Positions 1-11,509 of a stretch of 64,000 nucleotides of DNA are shown here, piece by piece (positions within the stretch are counted from its first letter, which is position 1; every line of letters begins with the position of its first letter). Below the pieces are notes generated by a model. The model did not search any database. It saw only the letters and a list, made by a program, of their open reading frames with translations, and was not told the origin of the DNA. Made by a program: the position numbers and the translations under genes. Source of the DNA: Sphaerosporella brunnea (taxonomy: Eukaryota > Ascomycota > Pezizomycetes > Pezizales > Pyronemataceae); NCBI GenBank assembly GCA_008704415.1, contig VXIS01000009.1:248001-312000 (forward strand), in the 5' to 3' direction.

Positions 1-100
1 GACCGATTATGATCCGTACCCGTCGCAAGGCCCGAAATCACTCTTTATCGAGTGCGTGAATAGAAACAATCAATCAATCAACAACCAGTCTCTCGTAGTC

Positions 101-190
101 CAGAAAGCGGTCCGTGGACAGAAAGCGGTCCGTGGACAGAAAGCGGTCCGTGGACAGAAAGCGGTCCGTGGACAGAAAGCGGTCCGTGGA
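101..190. repeat. 18-bp minisatellite, five perfect units
   Basis: Five head-to-tail copies of an 18-base unit (cagaaagcggtccgtgga) run without a mismatch. Because the period is a multiple of three, the plus strand reads as a repeated six-residue block (KAVRGQ) inside a 114-codon open frame at 56-400. That frame matches no family I know and probably exists only because of the repeat. The lack of divergence suggests recent expansion. A short CAAT tetranucleotide run (about 68-80) lies just upstream. Confidence 0.95.
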
Positions 191-1924
191 AGATTTTGTT
201 TGTTAGTTGCAATTCATGCTGGTATTTTTGTCCAGGATCCGTCTCTGCATCTCCTCTATACACCGTTGACGAAGTGGGCACTTTTATTGGCGTTCTATGG
301 CTATAGAAACGGGCGAACCGTCAACATCCAAGAGAGCGACAGGAAATCTCACGGAATGAGGTCAACTGTTACCTTTTGGCCGGGGCAGGCCGTCACGTGA
401 ATAGCCAATTCCCAAAAGCTTTGGCGAGCCCCTGCCGGCTTCCTACAACAATAAGCGCATTCGTAAACCCAAGAACGCGCGCATGTTACAAGTAGAGATC
501 GCCGCGACTAGCCCACCGAACGCTCAGCCTCGATAACACAACTAGAACCATTCAAAACTGTAAACACTCCTCACCGTGACCCCAGAGAGTGCGCCACACG
601 ACAGAGTGCCCCTCCATCAAACCGCAAGAATAGATCATGGATTGATGGTCGCTATAGATTGTTTTGAGTGCACTCTTCAAACCGAGGAGCGCCACCTGCA
701 ACGTGCCATCTAGGGGTGACGTTTTGCTTGAATTTTGCGAACGCAAACCGCGGGCATGGTAAACGCTGCGGTGCCATTACTAGGCAGTGGACGACCAGTT
801 TAGCCACTGTTTGTGCATTTGTGAGCCTCGAGCTCTTCAATTTTTCGATTCTGCATCACATTCTGGGCTTCCAGCCTGGATTCTGAATTTTTTCTAGTCT
901 TTGAGTAGGGCGAGTTTCTGGGGGATGCTTTATGGCGTGCCCACCGGTATGCTGGCTTGATCCGCTTACAAATCCCCAATGTTCTTGTTCCACCTTCAGT
1001 TTTTAGCTTCTGGAGACGCTCAATCTTTCCCTTGGGTGCCACCCTCGCAGTTTGGCCATAGCTGACTCGGCTTTCTTGACATTGAACTTCGAACTTGGCA
1101 GCATCGCGCCGCAATTTGGGGTTTGGTCGGCCTGTACTCGATGTTGGGCCAATTATTGACAAACATTTGAGCATTACCAAGTCAAACGCGATGCTCAAGA
1201 TTCGGGGTCTCGGTTTCTTCACCGTACGCGGACTCCGCGCGGACCCTTTGCTTGATATGTACAGTATTGAGAGTTCGCGGTGTTGAGGAGCCTTTAAACC
1301 CGGCATCGAACGTTACAACAATCAGAGACATCTCTATATGAGCCCGAGATGTTCATGATCAATCTGAATCCTGGACCCAGGCTTCCGGTGGAATCCCCAG
1401 CATCTCTATTTCTGGACTGTCCTTCTATCCAACATTCTACAAATTTGCCTGTGAAGAGAATAGGAGGGCGGCTGAAATGGTTTCTTCTTCCCTACCGCTG
1501 GCAAGCTGAGATCGAAGCCATCTCGCACTACTCAAACCCCGCCTGATTATGGGTCAATTTGGCCACTGCTGACACCAAGCACCAGAAACCGCTGTTTGCC
1601 TCGCAGCCCCCGTTGCGTACTGGATTTAGAAGTGACGGTTATCCGGCGCTCCCAAGGATGGCGCTTCTCTTGATATGCAGTTCTTCATCCGAGACAGAGC
1701 GCATCACCCGGAGTGCCGAACGCCTAATACAGGACCGGAGGTCTTGGCCAAAGTGGGATATTATAGAATCAGCTGAGTAAAGAGGGCTTTGGATGAACGA
1801 CGACATTGGCAGAGCGAAGCACCACTTAGATGGGACCTCATCAAGGCTGGTCCGGGGCGGTAAAGAGGTGTTGTGTGCTGTTTTTCCAATACTCCTGCTA
1901 CGGCATGTCTGCACCGGCGCCCAC

Positions 1925-3033
1925 TCAGACCATAGCGTCCACCATATTCCAGGGCAACGTGCGGTGGGGCAACGTGCGGTGGGGCAACAGATGGGCTGGG
2001 TCGTGGCACCTCATAGTGCGCAACGAAGCGGTCATTATGGCCAAGCCCAGTGTGTTGCTGGCAAAGCCCTCTTCGCGAAATTGTGGCCAGGCCCTCGCAT
2101 AGCGGCCGTGGCCTGGCTTTGGGCACGGCATCCTGCAGCGCAGCATGTTGTGGAGTCCATTCAACTTCTCCTTGTTGGTGTCGTCCAAGAACCAAAATAG
2201 TATCCAGGCGTTGCCTTTTGCGAGCGCGGCCATCCAGGCGGGTCCCAAAGAACACGCGTGGCGCACCATGCAGGAGTGCAGATAGGAGGGCGCCGGCGAA
2301 GTCATCGCACCAGAGGTCCTCGAAGACGGCCGTCTGCTCGGTCAAACCCCAATGAGGGATCGGAATCCGCCTCAACATCACGCGGAGGATGCTGACTGGG
2401 AGAACCACATTCGTTTCCCCGCAGCATGTGCTGCTGCTGGTGCAGAATGGCTGGCACATCGACCGCTGCGTACGGTCCAAGTATCGGCTACACGTGGCAC
2501 GCGTCCGCATCGCTTCTGTACAAATGAAAACAGACTCCGTCGCCCTGCACTGCGAGCTGGAAGGGGGAATTTGCCCAAAGGTCTGAGGGGCAGGCACATG
2601 TGCCTGCGATGATTTCGCCCAGCGCGGCCGGTAAATGGTTCGTGTACCATCCGAGTAGCCAAGATACGACCTTGGGCCGCGCGTACATTGCGCCGTGATG
2701 TAGAGGTGTGCAGTGTTTGCTCAATAGGTCTGTCGTCCACTTTGGCGGATGTGCATCTACCTCGTGTTGTGATGTGGTACCGATGACGGAACCAATCATG
2801 TTCACCACCAACCGCCACCCCTGAAGGTCCCCTTCTGCCGCAGCCACGTTCAGCATGCCGATATGGAATGCCTGGCTATCTGACTTGAAGACCAGCGGTG
2901 CAAGCAGTCGATATCTCGTGTTCCATTCGTCAGCAGGGTTTAAGACCGCACTGAAGCTTGTAGGAATTCCAATAGCGCGCCTCAAAAATGCCGGGACTTG
3001 CGATGAGGCTGGAACGGGCGACTGCTTCCACAT
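1925..3033 (-). pseudogene. Ankyrin-repeat protein relic, spread over several frames
   Basis: On the minus strand the frame from 3033 to 2488 (181 codons) carries ankyrin-like helices, for example NVAAAEGDLQG, TPLHHGAMYARPKVVSWLL and SPFQLAVQGD. Similarity resumes in a different frame at about 2305-1925 (ALAKGNAWILFWFLDDTNK, followed by GLAIMTASL). The family binds partner proteins through stacked helix-turn-helix units and in fungi often carries an N-terminal F-box. No F-box is clear upstream of 3033. No GT-AG intron obviously rejoins the frames, so I favour a frameshifted pseudogene over a spliced gene. Near the 3' end a 15-bp direct repeat (about 1952-1981) adds a repeated PHRTL peptide. 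Similarity is moderate and repeat boundaries are approximate. Confidence 0.45.
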
Positions 3034-6000
3034 TTTTTTTTTGAGTAGGCGGCTGAGACTGGTCGGACAGATCTTAAACCCTGCCGGCGGCCATTGTAAC
3101 TGCAGAGTATCGTGCGTGTCGCGTCAGCTAGGCTACAAGTGCGAGCGCCCCAATTGATAAACACTCAAAGCCAACGGCCGGGAGGTCAATGTCTAACACC
3201 CAGCGACCTAAGACCTCGTCAAAATGGCAGCAAATCCTCATTAACTCCGAGGTTTTAATGCACTGCGGGCTCCCAGCCAAGCAAATGTGAACGCCGTCCC
3301 ACCAGTCAACTTTCTTCAGTCTTTGCCGGTTCTGCTTGTACCCATCTGATTCCAACGGTCGGTCGCAGACAGAGCAAGCAGTTCACGCAGCCAGCAACCC
3401 CAGGCCCAGGCACGCCAGGTGAGGTTGATACTGAACCGCTTATACCAAAGCTCGGAAACAGGAATAGTAGGCTGTCCTCCTAGGTTTGGGAGCACCGTGG
3501 TAACAGGCTTTGATGCCAGCGGTGTTACTTCGTCCCCGCATGGACGGGCTTACATACACCCTCTGCTCCGCCATCTTCATCTTACCACAAGCGCAGTTTG
3601 AGTAGTGCAAAGCTCGTCCTAAGCCGCGCGAGGCCCCGGTTGAAGGAAAAGACTGTCGATCAGCCGAGTTCTTTCGCCACTGGCAGAAAGAAGGGCTGAT
3701 AGAATAGCAACTCGAGAAGTCACTGGGTAACGCGAACGAGATGCGACTATTATTTGAGGGACGCGGCCGGTCGGTGAAAACGAGGGGCATGGCGATGGGA
3801 TAAGCCTCAAAAATACGTTGATTGTGGGTCATAGTTGAAGCTTGTATAGGGATTGGGTCACTTCCAGAACCGTATAGAAGGCCGATAGAACGGTGATTTG
3901 AGGTTCTATAGGCAATTGAGCAGGGTGTCTAGGTAGAAGGATATAATAATAGAACGGTCCGATCGAGAGACGTGGTTCACACCCCTTTCAAACCGAATGG
4001 AGCGATTCAGTGTGAACAGAAACAAAAAGTCTATTAAGAACCGGACTGTCGAACATTTTATCCGCTAAGCCGCAATCCCTGCCGGCGTTTTTTCTCTACG
4101 ACCCGGGCCGTATATACCCCCTCCCCTGAAGTCTCCTCTAAACAACGTTGGCAAATGTCAGGGGAGGTTGCCGCTTGTATTGGCGTTATATTGCGATAAA
4201 AACTGGCGATCTATCCTCCTCCCTGGTTTCTGGCACCGCTCGGTAGATCACGCGTTTCCGTAGCAGTATCCAGCACAATCCACGGTGTCCTCAACGGCAA
4301 TGCACGATTAATGGCAGTCATTTGCAGTTGTGGATGTGAAGGTTCTTAAAAAAGAAACCGATGACTACGCGGAGCAAGCTTTGGCGTCTGGAGACAACTC
4401 CTTTCTGATCACAAGTTCACAATTGCCTGCGATGGGGGAAGCAACCGCGCCTCAACCAATCAAGTCGCCAACTGGTTTGGACCCCCGGCTGAACGCAGTG
4501 ACGTGGGCCTGCCGGCCGACTACTTTGATTGCATATGTCGATTTCAAGGAAGCTTGAGGACTGGTTGGTTCCACTGTTGCAGTGTTCGCTCCCCGACTGG
4601 GATAAACGTCTACGCCAGGGTAAGATCTTGTACGGCCCAGGTTAAATGGCAACTGTGCAAAGCCGTACGTCTTGCCTGCGCCAGTTTGACATGCGAGCAT
4701 TAAAGTCCTGACCCGCTTGATGGACCCCACTTGATACTGCATGGACAAAAGAAGCCATAATCCACGCAGTAATCTCAATTTCCCTGTCCCGTCGAGTGGT
4801 ATTCTTCGAGCGCTCCAGTGCTGTACAAGAAAATAAAGCAATGCAGGGAAATTCGCAAATATATCTCTCTCTTCCTTTTTAATGCGTGCTTCCTCCTCGT
4901 TACGGTGCTTTGTACCAAAGTGCTCTGGCTATTTGTCCTGCTTCGATGCCTGCTCACCGCTGCGGCTAAGGCAGTAGAGGGATGAGTGTAGCGGCTTCGG
5001 GATTATTCAAGCACAATATGCAGCTCTTGTTTATGCCGATTTTCTTTCGCCTTATATAACGGTGACCCGAGTTCAAAGACAGCGGGGGAATTCAGTTTGC
5101 CGCAAAGCTTATCGCTTGAATTATCAACGCATTATTACGTGGGGTCCACCATCGACTTTATCGATTTTCGTTCAATATCCTTAGTGGACAGTGCTGAGTG
5201 GGGCTGGGTCCATCGTCTCCAAGACGCACCGGAAACACGTTTTTGTAGGGACTGCAATCCAAGTATCGGCGAAATTGTGAGCTGCCTGCTCAGCACTATG
5301 TGTTCTGCCCCACACGATAGCCCATCGTGAACAAGCCGTTGTCACTTGTCTGAGTGAACTCTTTGACCATCAGAAGGATCGCCATCCCCATCCTGTAGCT
5401 ACGCCCAATCATCGGCTTGATCTGCGACCCTACATTGCCTGAAACAATCCAAAATCAGGGGGTGGAAACCGAAAGGCTCGTCAACCGAAAACAGGCAGAC
5501 GTGGACGCAAAAACGGAACTAGCATTGAGAGGGCGGTGCGAACTTCTGAGATCGAAGTCCCAGTACTGGGGTGCCCGATCGAGGAATTAAGAAAGGCACT
5601 CGGTGTGCACGGGGGCGTCTGGTCACCCAATGGATCATCATTAGATTCGTGCTCCAGAGGCGTAGCCGTTGAAACGAGAGGCAAGACATTCCCTGCAGAG
5701 TTTTGGACACTCGTCATCATGGTGAAGATTGAAGTCTGTTCGCCTTGCATGACCGACGCGGGCCTGTCGAGTACCCGTGTATGCCGGCTTGCAGTCACAA
5801 AATGGACCACAGTTTGTCCTATCACACGCACTGTACGCTACAGAGACAGATGACGCCGGGCTGGCAGTTCAAGCTGCGGCCGGTGGGGGTAAGTGCAGTC
5901 CCGAAGGCAAGCTTCGCATTGGGACAGCCAGGGGCTCTGCAGTGCGTGTCATTCAGCAAAATGTGCTGCAAATGCACGTAGTATACACCATCGATTTGAT

Positions 6001-6787
6001 TGCGAAAGCATCTGGAAGGAACCCAGCTCGTTACTATTGCGACGCCCTGCAGGCGACCGTTCATGATCAGGTGTGGTTTCGTTCCCGTCTTTCATGGTGT
6101 CTACCATTCTTCCGAGGAGTTGATGGAGGAACTTACGGCTGGCCATGTCCGCCACCAACTGGCGACTGTAGCCGGCAACAGATGTCGAGCAACCATTGTG
6201 CGGCACCGCCGTTTGGCCTACTGTCCATGCAATCGTCGTAAAGTCTGAGTCGCCTCGTTGGTGATGAACATGAGCTCGCTTGAGACGCGTTCGTGGGTAG
6301 GCTCGAGTCAGCTTGTCCAATTCCCAGGCTCGAGCTGCTCATGCTCGGGCCGTGCGATTGGTTTACACAAAGATCAGGGGCGCAGGGTCGTAGCAGCACG
6401 GGGACTGCATGTACATGGTTTGTCGGTTTGATATACGTACAGATCACTCGTAGAGGTCCGACAGCCTTGAAGAGAGTTCACAATAGCATCGACAGCTGAA
6501 TCTGCGCTCTTCCGAGCGTCAGGGTGACGATGAATCTCTGTACCGTCTCCAGCTGCATCTGACTCCGTATCCGCCTCGGTGCGAGAATCATAGTCATCAA
6601 CGGCTTCCATGTGAGGACAGGCGGTGAGAGTTTGATGAGGGGGGCTGGTGGTGGTCCCGAGGTGGTGGTGGAGTGGGTTGAGATGGGGCGTGATGCGGTG
6701 AGATATCTAAGACCAGGTACGTGCACGGAACCAACACAATTCCATGTAAAAGCTCGTACCCAGCTTGCGCGAAACTTACCATAGTTT
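3034..6787. other. No supportable gene
   Basis: Only short open frames without recognisable domains. A minus-strand frame at 4452-4841 contains ACQTGAGKT, which resembles a helicase P-loop, but nothing around it extends the match. Region 6300-6360 is rich in CTCGAG/GCTC words related to the repeat at 6788-6875. Confidence 0.5.
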
Positions 6788-6875
6788 GAGCCGGCTCGAG
6801 CTTCAAGTTCGACCGGATGGAGTTGGCTCCAGCTCGGGACTGGAGCTATCAACTCGAGCTGGCTCGGCTCGTGGC
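6788..6875. repeat. GGCTCGAGCTTCAAG-type dispersed repeat, copy A
   Basis: A block dense in GGCTC, CTCGAG and CCAGCTC words. Its core (ccggctcgagcttcaagtt) is closely matched at 53943-53962, and the same word set recurs at 51960-52077. The copies are diverged and no boundaries, terminal repeats or target duplications are visible, so the class of element is unknown. Confidence 0.4.
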
Positions 6876-8360
6876 CATCGCTACGTCAAGTGAGCGGTTT
6901 GATCCGTGTGGACGTAGATTTACCTACGGCATCCTTTCTATCCGAGAAAATGAAACGATACCTGGCGGCCTCCATCTGCGGACGAGCGGGTGTTGGTGCA
7001 GCACGTAATTCAAGGACGGATGAAAGATTCAAGAGTCCGACAGCATGGTTATGATTCTCTATGTGCGGGCGGTAACTCAATCACATGTTACACGACCCTC
7101 ATGTCTCTGTTTTGCTGTCACACGGTTACATCATTCGGCACGTAACTGCTCGTCCATCTGCCCGTTCTCGGTGGGGTGATTGTCGCGGGCTGTACACTAC
7201 ATATTATTCATCGGGTGTACGCCAAAGGATGGCATATACTGACCAGAGGTGTCGTTCAGAGTGTGGGGGTGGCGCGGGAGGGAACACGGGAGCTCTTCGG
7301 CGGCGTCGGGGGTTGAGCATAAGCTCACCATGGTGAGCCATGACTAACTCCCAGTGCCGTCGGGTTGGTAGAGTTTTTCCAACTGCTTCTTCTCAATCCA
7401 TGTGAGATTCAGCCCACCGGCCAGCCCAAACGACAAAAGGTAATTCGTAGGAAATAGCAAGTGCAATCGTCATCGACCATCGACCAGAGAGTGACGAGCG
7501 TTCCGTGGGCATATACCTGGCCGGTTATGCGCCTGCAGCCAGCGTAGTCCCTTCCAATCTTGGTTGCTCTCTTCTTGCGTCGGATTGTCATTCACCCGAG
7601 GGTTGCAGCAGAACACGAAGGCGGGTGCCACGGAGACAATTGAGCCTTCCCAGTTCCTAAGCTGATATTCACATCCCGGCCCGGGATTCTTAGTTTACGA
7701 CACCCTTATAACGTGGACAGGAACGGAAGGAGCAAATTCCCTGCGTAGCGTCAAGTGGCTCGGGCCAACCTGGGTGGGAACTGGAGGCGACTATTGTCGG
7801 GTACAGGCATGGTGTTGGCGGATTCATCATCCTGACTTTTGGGGCGGCCCCATCAAGATAACACTACATCTTTGAATCGCAGTATCATACCCGCTTTATC
7901 AGTCCTGCTACGGGGGCGGTGGGTACGGCGGGTAGCTGCAGTATCATAGGACGGTGGCCAGGTTTTGTACGTCGATGGTTTGCCATAATCAACATAGCTT
8001 CCAAGCGGACGATAGGGTGAATTGAACACAAACCGTCATCACATCCCAGGTGTTCATGGGCTTCCCACCGTATGCACGCGCGGCCTTCTGTTGTCCGACT
8101 TCATATCCTGCACCCACGGCGACTCGCTCGGCATGTTGGGGACATTTCATCGCGCTTGACGGGCGGGATCCCTACTCCGGCTCCGCGAAATCACGTCGTG
8201 TTTTAGGCAAGGGCGGAGCCAGACTGGTCGACTAGCAACTGGGAGTAAGTGACGTGAGGAAGGCAGATAACAACAGTTCATTCTGGAGGCTGCTGCATCG
8301 TGTGGCTGCAGAGCCCGTCAAAGAGGTCTCCCATAGTGGAATTTACCATTCGGTAATGTT

Positions 8361-8709
8361 GGGACTGTATTCAGCACTCGGACCGGACTGGGGCGGGATT
8401 CATCACTCGGAAGGGACGGGGACGGGATTCATCGGTCGGCCGCGGCGGAGACGGGTTTCAGCACTCAGAGGGTGCTGGAACGGGATTTCGCACTCGGATG
8501 CGCCGGACACGGGATTTAGCACTCAAGGGCGCGGACGGGGTTCCGAGTTGAGGCAGAGTTCAGCTCTCTGACGACGCGGGGAAGGGTTCAGGGTGGAGAG
8601 AGTTCAGCACACGGACTGGGCGCGGACGAGGTTGAGCACCCAGACTGGGCTGGGACGGGATTCATCGCTTGGCCGGAGCTGGGACGGGGCAGGGACGGGA
8701 TTGAGCCGG
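8361..8709. repeat. Degenerate 29-bp minisatellite, about 11 units
   Basis: Units start with gggattca or gggtttcag, continue as gcactcgg, and end in a GGAC or GGGAC word. Several consecutive units are exactly 29 bases; others are shortened or expanded to 40 or more. Divergence between units indicates an old array. No open frame is conserved across it. Confidence 0.85.
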
Positions 8710-11509
8710 AAATGTGCATCTAAGATGCCACGAAAACGTTCGGCCACGCCTGAGGAAACGTCGTAAACCCTGCCAGATACCAATAACACTCAATACGGTG
8801 TCGCTTCCAATGCTTCTCACAGCGGCCAACGGCGGGCATCTATCCAGAAGGCAAAGCATTTTGCCAACCCAAGAGAAAGGATCATCCGCAGATGATATAT
8901 ATTTTCAAGCCTTCCGAAGGGGCAGTCAACGCGGCGTGGCCAGGCAGTGTGCATCGAACCGGCGCCTCGGCCACCCCGCCACTCCGCAGGCACGCCATCT
9001 CTCCAATGATCTTAAATCAGCCTGCCACCGCTCCCCGTGACTCTGCACGCAATCTCACCTAACTTTCGATGCAGTCACTGTCTGAATTCCACCGCCCAGT
9101 GGGGGCCCGGACTCGGTGGCCCACACTCGGCAGTGTCAACCAAGAACTGAGGGCGGGCGGACATGCGGAAAAGCCCCAGTCCTCTGGCACGCCCACCACG
9201 ATAGCCGCATGGCAATTGAAGGGTGACTCCGAAGCTGTTAGCATGAGCGTGAAATGCAACGAGTTAGGGTCAATATGAAGGCGAAATCCTCGCGTAGGAG
9301 GTAGCAGCCCCGATCTCGAACCGATAGCCGTGGGAGCACGGACTGCAACCACAGGCCGGTGTCGAGAATTGCTTGAAGAGTGGGACACGAACGTTGACTG
9401 TGATAGAGGTGGAGATTTTGTCCACGTGCGATGGGAAGCGAACAGTTGAACATTCGGATCAATGGGGCCAGTATGAGCGAACTATTGGAGACTGTTCTTT
9501 ACGGAGGGCTCGTTGAATACTGAAAGCTGAGGAAACCTGACACTTGTTGGAAAGATCTAGCCAGAATGGCCGTTGAGGTCTTGAGCACCCCTAGCGGTTG
9601 AGCCAGTGCCGAATACTTTGTCGAGCAAATATTAGTTTATCGGACTGGCGCCCCAGCTTAGGTGAATCCGCACTCGAGGACTCTGAGTGTTTGAAGGTTA
9701 TGGCGCCATAATGGGCTTCCTGACCCCTCCAATTCTGATCCAACCGAGGTGGATTCCCTACCAAACGTACTACAAGAAGCGGGGAAACAAGTAGCTCAGT
9801 TGATGCGCATTGATTGTATGGCAAAGATCGGCCGTGCGCCGACAGGCCCAATAGATCCGCGCCCGCGGTTCGGCCCCCCCGTGTTGCCTGCAGAGAAGGT
9901 TTGGCCGTTTGCGCCGGGCGCCGACTGGGGATATGCGGTGGCTTCGTACCTATGGGTCCTACAAGCTGCCGCTCCAACAAAGATTTCTATCTGCCGACGC
10001 CGCTTCCAGCCAACCCACCGGCGCAACGGTCTCTCCCCAAACCTGACAACGCCGCATCAACTACCGGGGCATGGTAACGGCAAACAGATGATGCCTGCGG
10101 TGCAGGAGCCCAGATCAAGACGTCAGTTAAATCGCGCAAGGAGAAACAGAACCGTGATAGAGACACGAGTTACAGACTTGGAAAAACCCAAAGCGGGTAT
10201 GCTGACGTTTACATTGTGGCCCTAGGCCGAGATGCTGGTGGTCAATTGAGTCCTCACTCGGGCGCCGGCCCCGGCATCCCGGAGCGTTGTCCTCACCACG
10301 TTCAGCACTTGACCGCCTGCCGTCTCGTGGAGTGTTTTCCCCTCCAAATTGTTGGTAGGCAGTATGGACTGCCGTACACCAAATGTGCGGGCTGGTCTGC
10401 ACGCAAAGCGACTTACTTTGTAAACGGAGCGACTTGACGGAGGGTACAGAATAGCGATCAACGCAACCGAAATGAGAATTTGACATTACTCTTTGCTGAA
10501 ATGGGTGGACTGTTGGGCCGCGTGGTGGTGGCAGCACTTCTTCATTGGAAGTCCAGCTTTGACTGCGCTGATTCCCGGATCTTGAGGCATGGTTGAGTCT
10601 CGCGCTGCATGATCGTGGTAAGGTATGCTATAGCCGCCAAAGAACTGGAGTCACCAACAATTTATGGTGGTTCCACACCGGATAAGCTATACGAGATCGT
10701 ACCATCCCTCTCATTGCACGACGAAACGACCATTGGGGATGGAAAAGCAACCCGGCTTGGAGTGCTAGTAAGAGCGAGGACAAGATACAATGCTGCGTCA
10801 CGAATTACCCAGTACAGTCGATCAAATGAGAAACCGAAGGCTCTCGTTGCGGGGTGGTGCTATTGAATGCGAGGCTCAGAATTTCTGTCGCGCCGTATCG
10901 GGTGCCCAAGATGTTCTCATGTCAACCATTTATGCACACCGATTCAACATCCCGATGTGCGAGTACGGACGGTAGTTTATTTGATAAGCCATCAAATCGT
11001 GCAAGTATCGAAACCAGCGTTGCAATGCAGAGTGCGCGCGAGCGGAATCGCGATGTCGCGGCGCCAAATTATACACTACTACGTGGTCAAATAGGGATAG
11101 TTTTTTCTCATGAGCTAGACCTGACCTTGAAGCAGTCGAAGCCCCATACTACAACTTACCTTTCAGCGGCTTATTAAGGCTGGCCTCTTGCATGGCACTT
11201 TGCCCACGGAAGGCCACGTGATCCCAGGAAGTTTGAAATTCCCAGATATCAACATAGAGCCATCGGGGCGGTCTTCGATGGCCTTTCATCATGGTGCGTG
11301 TTGCCGCATTGAGGGTTTGGTCAGCGCAATGGACTGCCACAGGTGTAACGCACGGTGTGGCTGTGCTGTGGCTGTGTGGGACACGTGCTTCGTGGCGAGT
11401 CGTGGCACCCGTCGCCCTGGCAACCGACGCGACAACAGAAACAGAACACAACAACACAATCCACCGACACAAACCATCTCAACCCCACCAAATCAAATCA
11501 ACGCCCGCG
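8710..11509. other. No supportable gene; includes the FunK1 upstream region
   Basis: Open frames here are short and match nothing recognisable. The last 90 bases before 11510 are rich in CA and ACAACA words, as in fungal 5' untranslated leaders, and fit a transcript starting shortly upstream of the kinase gene. Confidence 0.5.

Noticed and set aside
4452..4841. Helicase-like P-loop (ACQTGAGKT)
   Set aside because: The motif is nine residues with no other helicase motif in order on either side; such P-loop look-alikes arise by chance.
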